From: Stenocarpella maydis
Lineage: Eukaryota; Ascomycota; Sordariomycetes; Diaporthales; Diaporthaceae
DNA length: 64,000 nucleotides
Direction of reading: 5' to 3'
Assembly: GCA_002270565.1 (NCBI GenBank)
Contig: NQMI01000069.1
Coordinates: 1-64,000 of the forward strand
The notes below the pieces were generated by a model that was given only the letters and a program-made list of their open reading frames with translations, searched no databases and had not been told where the DNA came from. The position numbers were made by a program, and so were the translations under genes. Shown here in pieces: positions 13,001 to 22,107 of the stretch. Numbering within the stretch: position 1 is the stretch's first letter; each line of letters opens with the position of its first letter.

Positions 13001-13076
13001 GCAGTCTGGCCGGGTGGACTTTGAAGGTGTTGATGATGATGATGATGATGAGGATGATGATGCCCACGGGCGTTAG
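10017..13076 (+). CDS. PPR-like mitochondrial RNA-metabolism protein
   Basis: Single exon, 1019 residues. The N-terminus is rich in Arg, Ser and Ala with very few acids, as in a mitochondrial targeting peptide. Residues of about 225-280 (IMQNGGDEKIGAIRRRSGASIKVL and following) resemble a KH-like RNA-binding fold, with GAIRRRSGASIKV as its core. The region 380-680 contains helical pairs such as DAANQVMDVLCRHGRFQDAFQLLDCM and DVVTFNTIISHAKTQGKMPVAVNAI, which are pentatricopeptide repeats. The C-terminal 200 residues are low complexity and end in a run of Asp (GAT microsatellite, 13030-13062). By family knowledge such proteins bind organellar transcripts for processing or translation. The exact orthologue is not recognised. 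Later in-frame starts are possible but the targeting peptide favours this one. Confidence 0.8.
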   Translation: MSLGITALRRARPQRWHGLLIPRESFSVLRAPYFRPAATSSLFWTRPQPSSAAKPKGQDTDHTVPGEHEAPGQQDDARVPRSSEPTRVRQVEVVGQGEEAKELRDWLSEEPKRERKNIKKPKTDVDELEQSLERSKLAKSVFVKPARTYPNRRESRESRREHYQSLSAQVYFDRNVQNLLRQDIYVKPESTDWRHVLSLLSSLTPEESVEWIEDGMKIELSEPMLAAIMQNGGDEKIGAIRRRSGASIKVLRAEPPGNSSALLVSGTRAAFKSAIAEFRRIAGRITITRLWAPLAPDEAITESFSDDDFFVPPLTREEGGLWRRFKTDYNAYLTPWPTRMSFRSFSQYVASLTDSVVYPHLNSPLYNPTKHRVLLDHERAVARRLNRAFLNYEARPWISCSALKLALSFLCRKGDKYLPEVRSIFVAMDQFGLRMDADVFNMMLRAPATTRNLRKFRQTVILMTKKGFAPNLDTWILFLRMFESIKIKSHILHAMNSKNLLGTPEAIQRVAEEMAPFDAEHAMSEAKDLSTFVQEQSDRYGPDWLTRDAANQVMDVLCRHGRFQDAFQLLDCMHAHVESIPLEFSADRIAAEPDVVTFNTIISHAKTQGKMPVAVNAIRKMHTTAFHTSLDSVTFGILFEMAWKARLRYTISVIWKYASLARLTTFRMREHVASLLSGAILHHRMKRAPYDGLSASTYAELGGERLARDLTGGERALAKVRALAEGRHRAELGILASQCWPEAFRECGPRISFAHLLTQAVLRDLSCLAATRNKVKEGDGAPGRELRFRLKAMPLCKRVRKKEYWIPDLAPLEAEGPEPIGAGDKWVLDEMLGHDVEKKLKTLYTPSDPDEDNGQAPAGHDGDSSPRDEAGDKKTAAADAPPAGDASGDSHPRKMMAILDPRVWDEAEAGAAPPPPRHKLQLRNEREILAALARLQANYLSFRKVVYVPDGEALDCGPAAAAGRPTGAPWHENLVQSDWRKLRADIYDGDGIDGEQSGRVDFEGVDDDDDDEDDDAHGR
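13030..13062 (+). repeat. GAT microsatellite coding for poly-Asp
   Basis: Nearly pure GAT/GAC triplets at the end of the PPR-like gene, translated as a run of Asp with one Glu. Length polymorphism would not shift the frame. Confidence 0.85.
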
Positions 13077-13471
13077 AATCGTCGGGATGGGGGCAGGAGA
13101 AGAAACCTCAAATGGGGTCCCGTAAGTGTATGATGATGCATCTATTTTAGGTACGTGATGTGTGCATGAAATATCCATCGCCGCTGGGAAGCACACAATC
13201 ACAACTCCGAAAGTACCCTTCATCTGTTGAACGTGGTGTGTCAGGATTCCCTGAAAGAGAAGTGTTCTCATTGCTTGTGCCGTGGAGCCTCCCTCCACCA
13301 TAGAATACTCGTACCAATATGTAACATACATCCCTCTGCAAAGCTGTGAAGCACTGCTCCATTGCATGTCTTCACGGTGGGAAGCCCGCCAGCTAGATAC
13401 ATATTTAATTAATCTCGTGGTGGTATATTAGTTGGCTACTACATACGCAAGTGGTGATCTACAGCATGGTA
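13077..13471. other. convergent intergenic region
   Basis: Shared 3' flank of the plus-strand PPR gene and the minus-strand AIM6-like gene. No gene seen. Confidence 0.5.
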
Positions 13472-14922
13472 TCAAAGTATTGTGTGCCTAGCTGGGACTG
13501 CAGACGACCGTTTATTCTTCAATAAACCGTACCCAACCAAAGACAACACTACAAGAGAAAGGATACAGGTGCCCGCAACCATGACGCCGAAGCTCTTCAG
13601 ATAATCCGTCCTCCAAGACTGCTTCGCAGCGCTGTCGACATCGTCCACGCTCAAAATGCCCACTCCCTCCCGTGCCAGTACATCCCACAAATAGTCACGG
13701 TAGTTGACAGGCCAGTCCGGGACACCCCAGTAGCGGCTGTACAACCCGCTTGACCGGGCTACAAGAATCTGCCTGCGGAGGGTTGCCAACTGCTTCCCGC
13801 TGAAACCGGAGCGTGCTGAGCCGATAGCCTCTCCGAAGGACACAGATGCATAGTACGAGTTGCTCGAGTTGTATGTCTCGGCCCACCGCGCAGCAGAGGC
13901 CTCTGTTATCTCCCCGAGTGGCGCGTCTAGGAAGGTATCGTGGTAGTTGTAGTACGGCACCTCCTTGGAAGATGCTATCAATGTGTCGAGGTTTAGTTCT
14001 CCTGAGCCAACAACCACTAGAGGTCCGGGCTCGATGGTTCCATTCCGGAACTGCCTGAGGTAGCCCTTCTCCCTGAAAGGTTCTACCTGTTGCAGTACGA
14101 TCCTCCAGATGGCTGTTGCGTTCTCCTTGACATCCACCATAAGGATGACTGGTGTCTGACCTCGGTCTTTGAATACACCAAGAGTTTGGTTCGTTGTTTC
14201 TTGTATTTCCGAATTCCTCAAGTCGAGTATTTCGAGCAATGGGTCGAGGTACATACTTCTCAGGGACTTCTGCGGCGAAAGAACAGCACGATTGTGCCCA
14301 ACCAGGAGGTCCTGGCCGTCGTCGGTAAGCCACACATCGGCTTCGATCCCTGTACAGCCGGCCAGGAGAGCCGTGACCAGGGGATGCGGCCTCCAGTAGT
14401 CATTGTGAGAGTGACACATAACTGGCATGACGGCGAGCTTGTCCAGCCATTCGGTGATATTTTCGGCCGTGGGATCAGTGTCTGTTGGAGGCGGGAGGGG
14501 AATGAGGATCGGTGGGCTCCTCGAAACTGTGGGGATTGCGATGAAGAGCAGGACAAAGAGGACTGCTCTGTTTTTCCCATCAGTACCTAATGAAACGGGG
14601 AGCTATCAACGAGTGTTTTGGAGATTAACATTCGTGCTTACATTGAAGGGACAAGACCGGCCCAGCAAAGAACAGTGGTATTGAGTAACCTTCGGGCCAG
14701 CGTCGGACCCCGGCGAGGCCTAGCCATCAAGCTGGCGGATGTGTTGAGAGGCCGCCCTGATGTGGTTGATGTATCGGAAGAACTCGAGTTCGAGTGCAAA
14801 TGACGGTAATCGGCGGCTGCTGAGGACATTTCGAGGCAGTGGGCGGGCTCAGAGGTCGAACCGCCTGAGCCTGGATTCATTGGGGCTAGACGAACACTGT
14901 GATGGGTCATCTTAGGTGTCAT
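13472..14922 (-). CDS. AIM6-like protein, PLC-like phosphodiesterase fold
   Basis: Two exons, 14922..14642 and 14567..13472, about 458 residues. The intron starts GTAAGC and ends AAACAG; splicing joins LVPS to IAVLFVLLFIAI and so completes a membrane anchor at residues ~80-110. The domain begins PVMCHSHNDYWR, with GCTGIEADVWL and LLVGH shortly after. These are the metal-binding and catalytic-type His/Asp/Glu blocks of the AIM6 group in the PLC-like phosphodiesterase superfamily. A second hydrophobic segment lies at the C-terminus (FGVMVAGTCILSLVVLSLVGYGLL). AIM6 (altered inheritance of mitochondria) has no firmly known substrate. The two anchors suggest a membrane protein with a lumenal or extracellular domain carrying several N-glycosylation sites. 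Confidence 0.85.
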
Positions 14923-16573
14923 CGAGGGCTTTGATCTAAAAAAAAAATGGTCTCCGTCTAGAATTATCTGGCACGCTTTGAGGACCAGGGCCAGTAGCTG
15001 AAAGATTTAGTCGGCCAGCCTCTCTAACCCGGGCCTCATGGCCGAGGCCAACAGAAGAGTTACGTAGCGGGAATGTACAAATAGCTCCCTGGGATCGTAT
15101 GATAGAGATGGCTGGACACAAAAGGACCCTGCAAGGACCTCTGTTGTGGATCTTGGATGATCGCAACATCGCGATCAACAACTTTGAAGTTGTTGGGTGT
15201 GGATAAGAAAGATGAGGCAGTGGCGATGGAGCGTAAACGGGCCGGCCCCATGCAAAGCACAGCGGTGAATTACGAGGCTGAAATCCGAATTTGAGGTGGT
15301 CGCGAACACGATGCATGTGTCGACTCATCGTGCTGCACCACCATCTTCAACTGTGTACTACAGTCTCCTTGATCTCGCTGGGTCTGGCCTGAAGCACAGC
15401 TGCATGATTGGGCCGCACGGAAGCAGGGATAAGTTGACATGTCGACTTGAGTCTCGAAATTACATAACTCTAAGTGGGTGCGTAGGTAGGCAGCCAGAGG
15501 CCGCAGTGAGACCACAAGAAGACAGAGCATTACCGTACCGTGGCACGAACTTTGATTATTGGTAGGATCCTGGTTTCCATCTTGCCTATTCCTCACCTGC
15601 CAAACTGTGTCATGCGTAGACTGAGATACTATGAGGTATATTCAACATGTTGGAACGAGGTCACCGAGACGATATATTTCTCCACCTAGCGACTCTGGGC
15701 CAAGAAAGTGACAGAAGAAAAAACTTACCTAGCTATGCAGGCAGGAATCATAGAATGACCTCGGTAGCCTTCCGAAGGATCCGTTGGTTTCTCGGACCTC
15801 AATCAGTGGGTCGTGGGGCGGCTTTTGTTCGTCTGAAATCCTTCTGGATAGCTGTAGTTGCACATTTGGTACAAAGGCCTGACCAACATGCACATGAGTA
15901 TTCCTGCAATAAGGTGCAGCTATCACATCGGCCGAGACCCTGCGGGCCTGGGACCATGAAACAGCGAATAGGATCAATTCCTTTATTCTACCTATGTACA
16001 CAGTATGGATCAGACTTACACGATTTGACAGTTTCTGTCACGCTCCACGCCAACACCCCATCCTCATCGGATATCTTAGGCTTAGCCTTACCCACACCGT
16101 GCTTCAATTTGTCAATCACAGTGACTACCCACAGTCACGCTTCGACTGAGGAGCCTCGTCCACCACCTTGCGATGTCCTTTGATGCATCAGGGGCCACTG
16201 GAACCTCGTTGATCTCGAGGCGCGGATGGCGGAATTCAGATACACCGGGAGGAAGAAAACCCGCCAAACCAAACCATACTCTCACATTTTCACTGTATAC
16301 GACACCTGTCCCCTATTGCTGTGCCTCGTTTGGTATGGCTCGTGGGATCCTGCGGTGGCAAGCGAAAGACCACACATCCAACATCACGAGAGTAACTTGA
16401 AATGTCTGATGAGAGTGGACGCACCAGAGCAAGACCACGGACAACAAGTATATAAGGGGGGAAATATCCTCAGAGGCTTTCATCCATTCCCACCATCTCT
16501 ATCATCCTCATCACGCCCTCAAATTTCTTACAACGCAATCCCTTTTTATCCAACTCGAATAAGCACCATAAAA
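14923..16573. other. intergenic region between divergent genes
   Basis: Promoter side of the AIM6-like gene and of the small secreted protein. ORFs in 15.0-16.4 kb lack family features or codon bias. No RNA gene recognised. Confidence 0.45.
16449..16456 (+). promoter_or_regulatory. TATA box of the small secreted protein gene
   Basis: TATATAAG followed by a G run, 118 bases upstream of the ATG at 16574. A C/A-rich leader with CATCC/CACC repeats lies between, as is usual for highly expressed fungal genes. Confidence 0.6.
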
Positions 16574-17021
16574 ATGTTTCCCAAGACCATGCTCTTCGCT
16601 GTCGCCGCGGCTCTTCTCGCAGGCAACGCTATGGGCGGTGTCATTGCAGCAGAACGCAGCCCTGCTGTTGACAGCGTCGAGCCCACTGCTGCAATTGGCA
16701 ACGAGCTCTTCGCAGGCGAACCTGTCCTGCGAGTCGCCACGAACCCAGGTGTGCCGATTTGTACCCTGACTCCTGAGGTGCACTTAACTGAAACTAACAT
16801 ACGCCTCCTTTACTCCAGACGCCGCCTGCCGGTGCCCGAATAACTGCGATTACAAAGTCGAGACTGGCTGCAGATACCGCGCCGGCCCTTCTGACAAGTC
16901 TTCCATCGTCAAAGGCCGTAAGTTGAGAAGGCTCAGCTAGGAAGGGGTTTTGTTCTTTACTGACACTTTTGTTCAAGACTGCGCACTTGGTAACGGTGGC
17001 TTGACTTGCCAGCCTCGGTAG
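16574..17021 (+). CDS. small secreted cysteine-rich protein
   Basis: Three small exons: 16574..16748, 16819..16917 and 16978..17021, coding for 105 residues. Residues 1-25 form a signal peptide (hydrophobic core MLFAVAAALLAGNA). A propeptide-like stretch rich in Glu, Ala and Val follows. The mature end has six cysteines with spacing C-x1-C-x3-C-x7-C-x16-C-x8-C. Both introns have good borders (GTGTGC...TCCAG; GTAAGT...CAAG) and the cysteines lie only in exons 2 and 3, which supports the model. Size, secretion signal and even cysteine number are those of fungal effector-like or antimicrobial-type secreted proteins. No homologue is recognised, so function is unknown. A TATA box lies 118 bases upstream. 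Confidence 0.75.
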
Positions 17022-17855
17022 GCTACCAGCAGCTCGTGCAACCCCGCCAGTCGTGTGTCCAGATACCGAGTACTTGGCTTGGCACCATCAAGATGTTCGG
17101 GATATTGAGTGAGAAAACGGGGCAGAGATAATTTGCTGATTTCATTTCACATTCGACGAGAGGAACAACCTCGGTTCTTCAAGTTTACTTAGGTAGTGAG
17201 CGTTCCCCGGAGCGCGCCCGGGTGCGCATGAAAATATACTGCCATACACTCCTTTGCACAAACATCTTACGACACCTCATGAGGACGGTGGGAGAATTAT
17301 TCGGTGCAAATGAGCCAGGACGTGAAGCGGCACTCACTTGGGTGATCATGGATACTTTCCACGCTGTTTGTTTTCTCGTTGAAAACAATCTTGGGAACTG
17401 ATGGAGAGGAGCACATTATTATACTGACTGTATAAACCCCGTGCATGTGAATTTTTGTAGATTACGTGAGGTGGTAAATGTCAGTTTTTCTTCCTACTTG
17501 GCTGACGTACAAAGTATGTAGTTGGTCCTTTGCATGCGCTCGCCTAAGGAAGCGTACTGTGCTTGCACTGCCAGGGTGGGTAAACCAAGGGAGGGGACTC
17601 TACAGCCTCAAACTGTGTACCATTGTACCACAAGAATCGGCCCGAGAACCCCAGTACTGTTTAGGAAGGCATCGACACAGCCAAGTGCCTTACTGCAGCA
17701 GTAGGCCGTGACATATATTTTCTGATACGTCTCTGGGGAGTTGGTGCCTATATTACGCCCCTGATGTTGCTGTCCCATTTACCACAACTGCCATGTCTCT
17801 ACATCGGGGAGCATTCAGAATGAAGTCGATACTTTAAACCCAACCAGGAGACACA
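17022..17855. other. intergenic region
   Basis: Downstream flank of the secreted protein and promoter of the GT31 gene. No supported gene. Confidence 0.45.
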
Positions 17856-19136
17856 ATGTCTGCGATCCCTCTTGCTCGGCCAGCGCTATCATTACTGTGG
17901 GCAAGAGTGAAAAAGATTCAAAGGACAAATATCAAATGCATCAGTATTTGCTGTGTCTTCACTCTTGTGGTTACCTTTTCCCCCTGGGATACCAAGCCTC
18001 GACATCATGCACCTTTTGAAGCTCCATTGACCAATATCATTGTCCATGGAGATCCTGTGGACAGCTTACCAGAACCCACCTATGCCCTGCATCCATTTCC
18101 TTACTCGCCCCTACGGGATGAAGTAAATTCTGGGGACCGGCACGAACAGCATAATCCGTGGCTCGCTGCCGTCATCTCAGCAGCAGGAGATGCCGAGCGG
18201 AGGATGCTCATACGATCCACCTGGATGGCGCTCTTTCGAGATGTGCCTTTCGACGGTCGCTTCGTTGTCTCAAACCCGGGCCAGAAATGGACAGAAGCAG
18301 TGGCAAACGAGAATCGGACATACGGGGACATGATTGTGTTGGACAGCATAGCGGAAGACGACGTCACAGCGAACACCGTGAAATCGCTCGAGTTCTACAA
18401 GTGGCTGGTCAAGAATAATATTCAGTACGAATTCGTTTCCAAGATGGATACGGACCTGTGGCTCAATGCCCGTGGATTCTGGGACCGATTCCTAGCCCCA
18501 CGGATGACAAATTCCAAGAGCACCGTCAATCGAACTGTAATCGGAGAGTTATACTATTCCAGAACCTACGACCTGGTCTTCCCTCACGGTGCCATGTACA
18601 CAATGACATGGGATATGATCGAGCTCTTCGTCCTACTACAGGAAGAGTTTCGGGTAGTCACTGGAGAAGACATGGCGACGGCGGTGTTGATGCTCAAAGG
18701 TCACCAACGAGCCAACTTTGCGAATTTCCAGGGCACAGAAAAGTTTGACTACGACGACGACGACACGCGCAGCGACGGTACAGCATGGGCAAGAAGGAAG
18801 ACACACCCCAACTCGACCTATCACGCGCTTGTTGCCGAGCGGCCCATCGCGGTGCATCAACTCAAGGACAGCAGGCTCTGGAACAAGGTCACATCCTGCT
18901 TTGATGAAAATGGAATCAAGGAGATGCCTCCGCATCCGAGATCCGAGCCCGCGAGGTCATGGCCAATGTTGTGGCATGACTTTTGGACGTGGGTGGGCAT
19001 GTCCGGGCAGTATGACTCTCGTTTTGATCGGATCCCTGGGTCCTTGTGGACACGGGACGGAAATGGAGATTGGGTCTGCGACGGAATATGGAATTTGGGC
19101 AAGTTGGAACACAACCTGCGTTCCAGATATTTGTGA
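17856..19136 (+). CDS. GT31 family beta-1,3-galactosyltransferase-like protein
   Basis: Single exon, 426 residues. A short cytoplasmic tail is followed by a membrane anchor at residues ~28-42, so it is a type II Golgi-like protein. The catalytic domain starts WLAAVISAAGDAERRMLIRSTW (the R..IR.TW block of GT31), has the metal-binding DxD motif DTD at residues 198-200, the acceptor-loop block FPHGAMYTMT, and an ED pair in TGEDMATAVLM (residues 271-272) where GT31 enzymes carry the catalytic EDV. A reactive His is in IAVHQLKD. GT31 enzymes transfer galactose or GlcNAc in beta-1,3 linkage onto glycans; donor and acceptor are not readable here. Several N-glycosylation sites are present. The UstYa-like gene follows 540 bases downstream on the same strand. 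Confidence 0.88.
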   Translation: MSAIPLARPALSLLWARVKKIQRTNIKCISICCVFTLVVTFSPWDTKPRHHAPFEAPLTNIIVHGDPVDSLPEPTYALHPFPYSPLRDEVNSGDRHEQHNPWLAAVISAAGDAERRMLIRSTWMALFRDVPFDGRFVVSNPGQKWTEAVANENRTYGDMIVLDSIAEDDVTANTVKSLEFYKWLVKNNIQYEFVSKMDTDLWLNARGFWDRFLAPRMTNSKSTVNRTVIGELYYSRTYDLVFPHGAMYTMTWDMIELFVLLQEEFRVVTGEDMATAVLMLKGHQRANFANFQGTEKFDYDDDDTRSDGTAWARRKTHPNSTYHALVAERPIAVHQLKDSRLWNKVTSCFDENGIKEMPPHPRSEPARSWPMLWHDFWTWVGMSGQYDSRFDRIPGSLWTRDGNGDWVCDGIWNLGKLEHNLRSRYL

Positions 19137-19672
19137 AATTCACTTACAACCGGTGGCGGAGTCGTCCCTCCTGCTCACAACAAACATGCGATTATGACAC
19201 CTGGAGCAATTCAATGTCATCGGCCTCTTAGCTATCCCGGTTGGCCTGCATATGTACTTAAGTACCCAGCCAGTTCGTATTTGCGCCCACCCAATACAGC
19301 ACTCCACCAACAATCGGCATGGCGCACTCCTGGAATGACCGTACCCTTATGTGCGTCATCTGATTTTTATCCGTGTCTATTTTCATGTGCTCCTGAATGG
19401 ACTGCGCACATCTTGTCTGGTATTGATTGTTCCGTCGCGCGGGACTTCGCGTACAATCTACATGCTGCACACGCTAAACTCTTCCAGGAACGGGGACGCT
19501 ACCTCCGCAACCTATTACAGCGGGATTCATCCACAGGCTAAACAGGGGAGCATGATCGACGACTGTCATAAATACCAAGCGCGACGCCAATCCTCGGATC
19601 CCTTGGTGCGATGGATGTGGCGCCTCAGCACCATTTAACACCGTCTCGGCATAGCCCGTGACCTGCCGAATA
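19137..19672. other. intergenic region
   Basis: Promoter region of the UstYa-like gene; no other gene seen. Confidence 0.45.
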
Positions 19673-20533
19673 ATGGACCACGACAAACGCGAGGGCGAGG
19701 AGGGCCAGGCCTTCCTGGACGACTCGAGCGAAAGCGATGTTCAAAAACCTTTCACAGCGGACCGGAGAAGGCGGAGAGCTTGGGGATGTATCAGGGTTGC
19801 GATTGAGATTCTGATGGCGGTTGCGATCGTATTTTTGTTCGTCGCCAAGCCTCAATGCGGCCGGGACACCATCAGAAGGACGCCAGTACCCAAGCGTGAG
19901 CAAGCCTGCGGCGCTGTGAATTGAACAAAAGTATTGATCGACGACGGATAACAGTACCGCGAAAGATCTACACGTTCAAGGATCACCCCGAGTATGTCAC
20001 TGGGGACATGTGGTTTGATGAGGAAACGACTCTGAAGACCCTTCACAACTGGATCCCGCTCAGTTCAAGTATGCCACTTCCTTTACATGAGGTTTCGCTT
20101 CTGTGTTGACATGACTATTTCAGAGGCACGAGGTTTCATCGTCATCGACAAACCAGAAGACTACGACCTTCCGAAGCCATATAGAGTGGATATCCCATCA
20201 CAGGGCCCGGAACGATCCCGCGAAGGCCCGGGGTACATGATGACCGTCTTTCACCAGCTTCACTGCTTGTCGTATCTCGCAGAACATTACCAGCAAGGTT
20301 ATGGGGGAGCGAATTTAACGGAGGAGGTGGCCCATCACACCAGCCACTGCTTCAACTACCTCAGGCAAGGCGTCATGTGTTCGGCAGATGTGACGCTGGA
20401 GGGCGAAACAAAAGAAGGACCGGGAGAGGGGTCGGAGCATGAATGTGTCGACTATGATGCGTTGCTGGATTGGGCGAACGAGCATTCTGCTTTGCCCTGG
20501 AGAGGTATTTTACCTGATACTGCAATATTGTAG
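19673..20533 (+). CDS. UstYa-like (DUF3328) oxidase-family protein
   Basis: Three exons: 19673..19895, 19955..20068 and 20124..20533, coding for 248 residues. An acidic N-terminus and a basic stretch (RRRRR) precede one membrane helix at residues ~38-58. The two family signatures are present: HQLHC at 156-160 and HTSHC at 184-188, the paired HxxHC motifs of UstYa proteins. The block VPRKIYTFK-like to LHNWIPL upstream is also typical. UstYa proteins take part in oxidative cyclisation of ribosomal peptides (ustiloxin, phomopsin types) and occur in other secondary-metabolite clusters. Here no precursor with tandem repeats, no second UstYa and no peptidase lies next to it, so it is an orphan member. 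Introns restore the frame exactly. Confidence 0.88.
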
Positions 20534-22107
20534 TTGCCAGAACAACTCGGTCAAATGACACGAGGGCATTTCCGTCAAACGCTGTCATTCTCTTCTTGTC
20601 CATTTTTGTTGGAAGCGATGATCAAAAGTGATGATTTAACGAATACCTGTCCAGGTGCCATATCTTACTAGTGCTTCTTTCAAAGAATAGCAAACCGTGC
20701 CAGGACGATCAGCCATTCAACCGGCTTAGTCGTTGCTTACTGTGGTAGGATCAAACCCGAGGGCACAGCTGAAGGACGTCATCGGCCTTAGATCATGAGA
20801 AGCCTTGACTTGGTTTCATGACGGTTTCTAACCTTCACAAATACCGGCGCACTCAGCTGACGCCAAGTCCAGCTGCACGGGGTTGAGCACAAGCCAAACT
20901 AATATAGTTGTGCTCGTTGGGATCAGGACCAAGACCTGGTCTCTGAAGAAGATAACGGAGGCCATGCAGATCCACGTTTGCTGTCACATACCTAGGTACT
21001 GGGGGCGCGGAGCCTCTGCACACAACTCATGGCAAAGCCTGGGCCATGTCAGCCCCTGTCAAGGTGCTGCTGAGACCCTGGGCTGGGCTGCTGCTGCTGC
21101 ACAGACACTTATACGGGTGCCTGAATGGCACCTGGGCCTGTAACTCTTGAATATGGATTTCTTGCTTGGCTATGATAAATTTGTTGGTATCTAGGCCTAT
21201 CCCTATCTTCCTAAATGAGAAGCCTACCTAGGTAGTAACTGAGGTGCCCTGGCTCAAGTCAGCCTGTGGATCGACCACGGGAGTTCTCAGCTTCGGACAG
21301 GAGTAGTTAAAAACCATGGCTTGACCAATTAACTAATCATGTATCCTCTGTTGATTATTGCTTCTTGAATGTAGAGGTTGTTGTCTGGTTCCCAAGGAGT
21401 AACTGGCTCATCAACGGCTAGACCTGTCCAATGGCCATAGTCCTGAGGATTTCAAACCAGCTAAAACGTTTTTGATTGCCATATCTCTAAAATCAAATAG
21501 CCTTGAAAAAAGCCCTTTAGCGATCAGGCCATGTCTGTCTGGATCGATATGATGCCCTGATGCCAGTGTCTTGTCTCGAGAGATGAGAAGATCGAAATAC
21601 CTAATGGCTGTAAAGCATGAGGGCAGTCTACCGCCCCGCAAAATTCATGATATGGCCCCCAAATTATAACGAGAGCACAGCACGCATGCTTCAGCACCTT
21701 CACACTCTGGAGGTATTAAATTCATCTGACTCATCGAATCGTATCTAATCTGTCTACCTTCATTACCGTCGCCACTGAGTTGGTTTAAACCGCAAATGTT
21801 CTACTTATTAAAAACAAACGTTCATTCCACTTTAAACTATGCAAGTACCGTCTAAACTATAAAAGAAAACTACTAAAATACATGCACTTTAAAGAATGCA
21901 TGCACAGTATATTGCTAATTATACTGTGCAAGCACAATTCTTTTCCAATAAATAGAACATTTACCGTTCATGATGCCTTCACAGTGCATACACAGTTCAT
22001 ATATGGTACGAATACAGTGCATTCAACTGCGGCCACCCCCGTAATGTTGCCGAATTTCGATCTGCTTTACAAGTGGGACGGAAGCATCAACGCCTTCCAT
22101 GGCTTTA
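20534..22107. other. intergenic, AT-rich toward the P450 3' end
   Basis: No supported gene. From 21.7 kb the base composition drops to AT-rich sequence with many short repeats of the type ACAGT(G)CAT. Confidence 0.45.
21901..21930. repeat. perfect 11-bp hairpin
   Basis: TGCACAGTATA, an 8-base loop, then TATACTGTGCA. It lies 180 bases downstream of the P450 stop codon and could act in 3' end formation or be a fold-back element relic. Confidence 0.6.
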
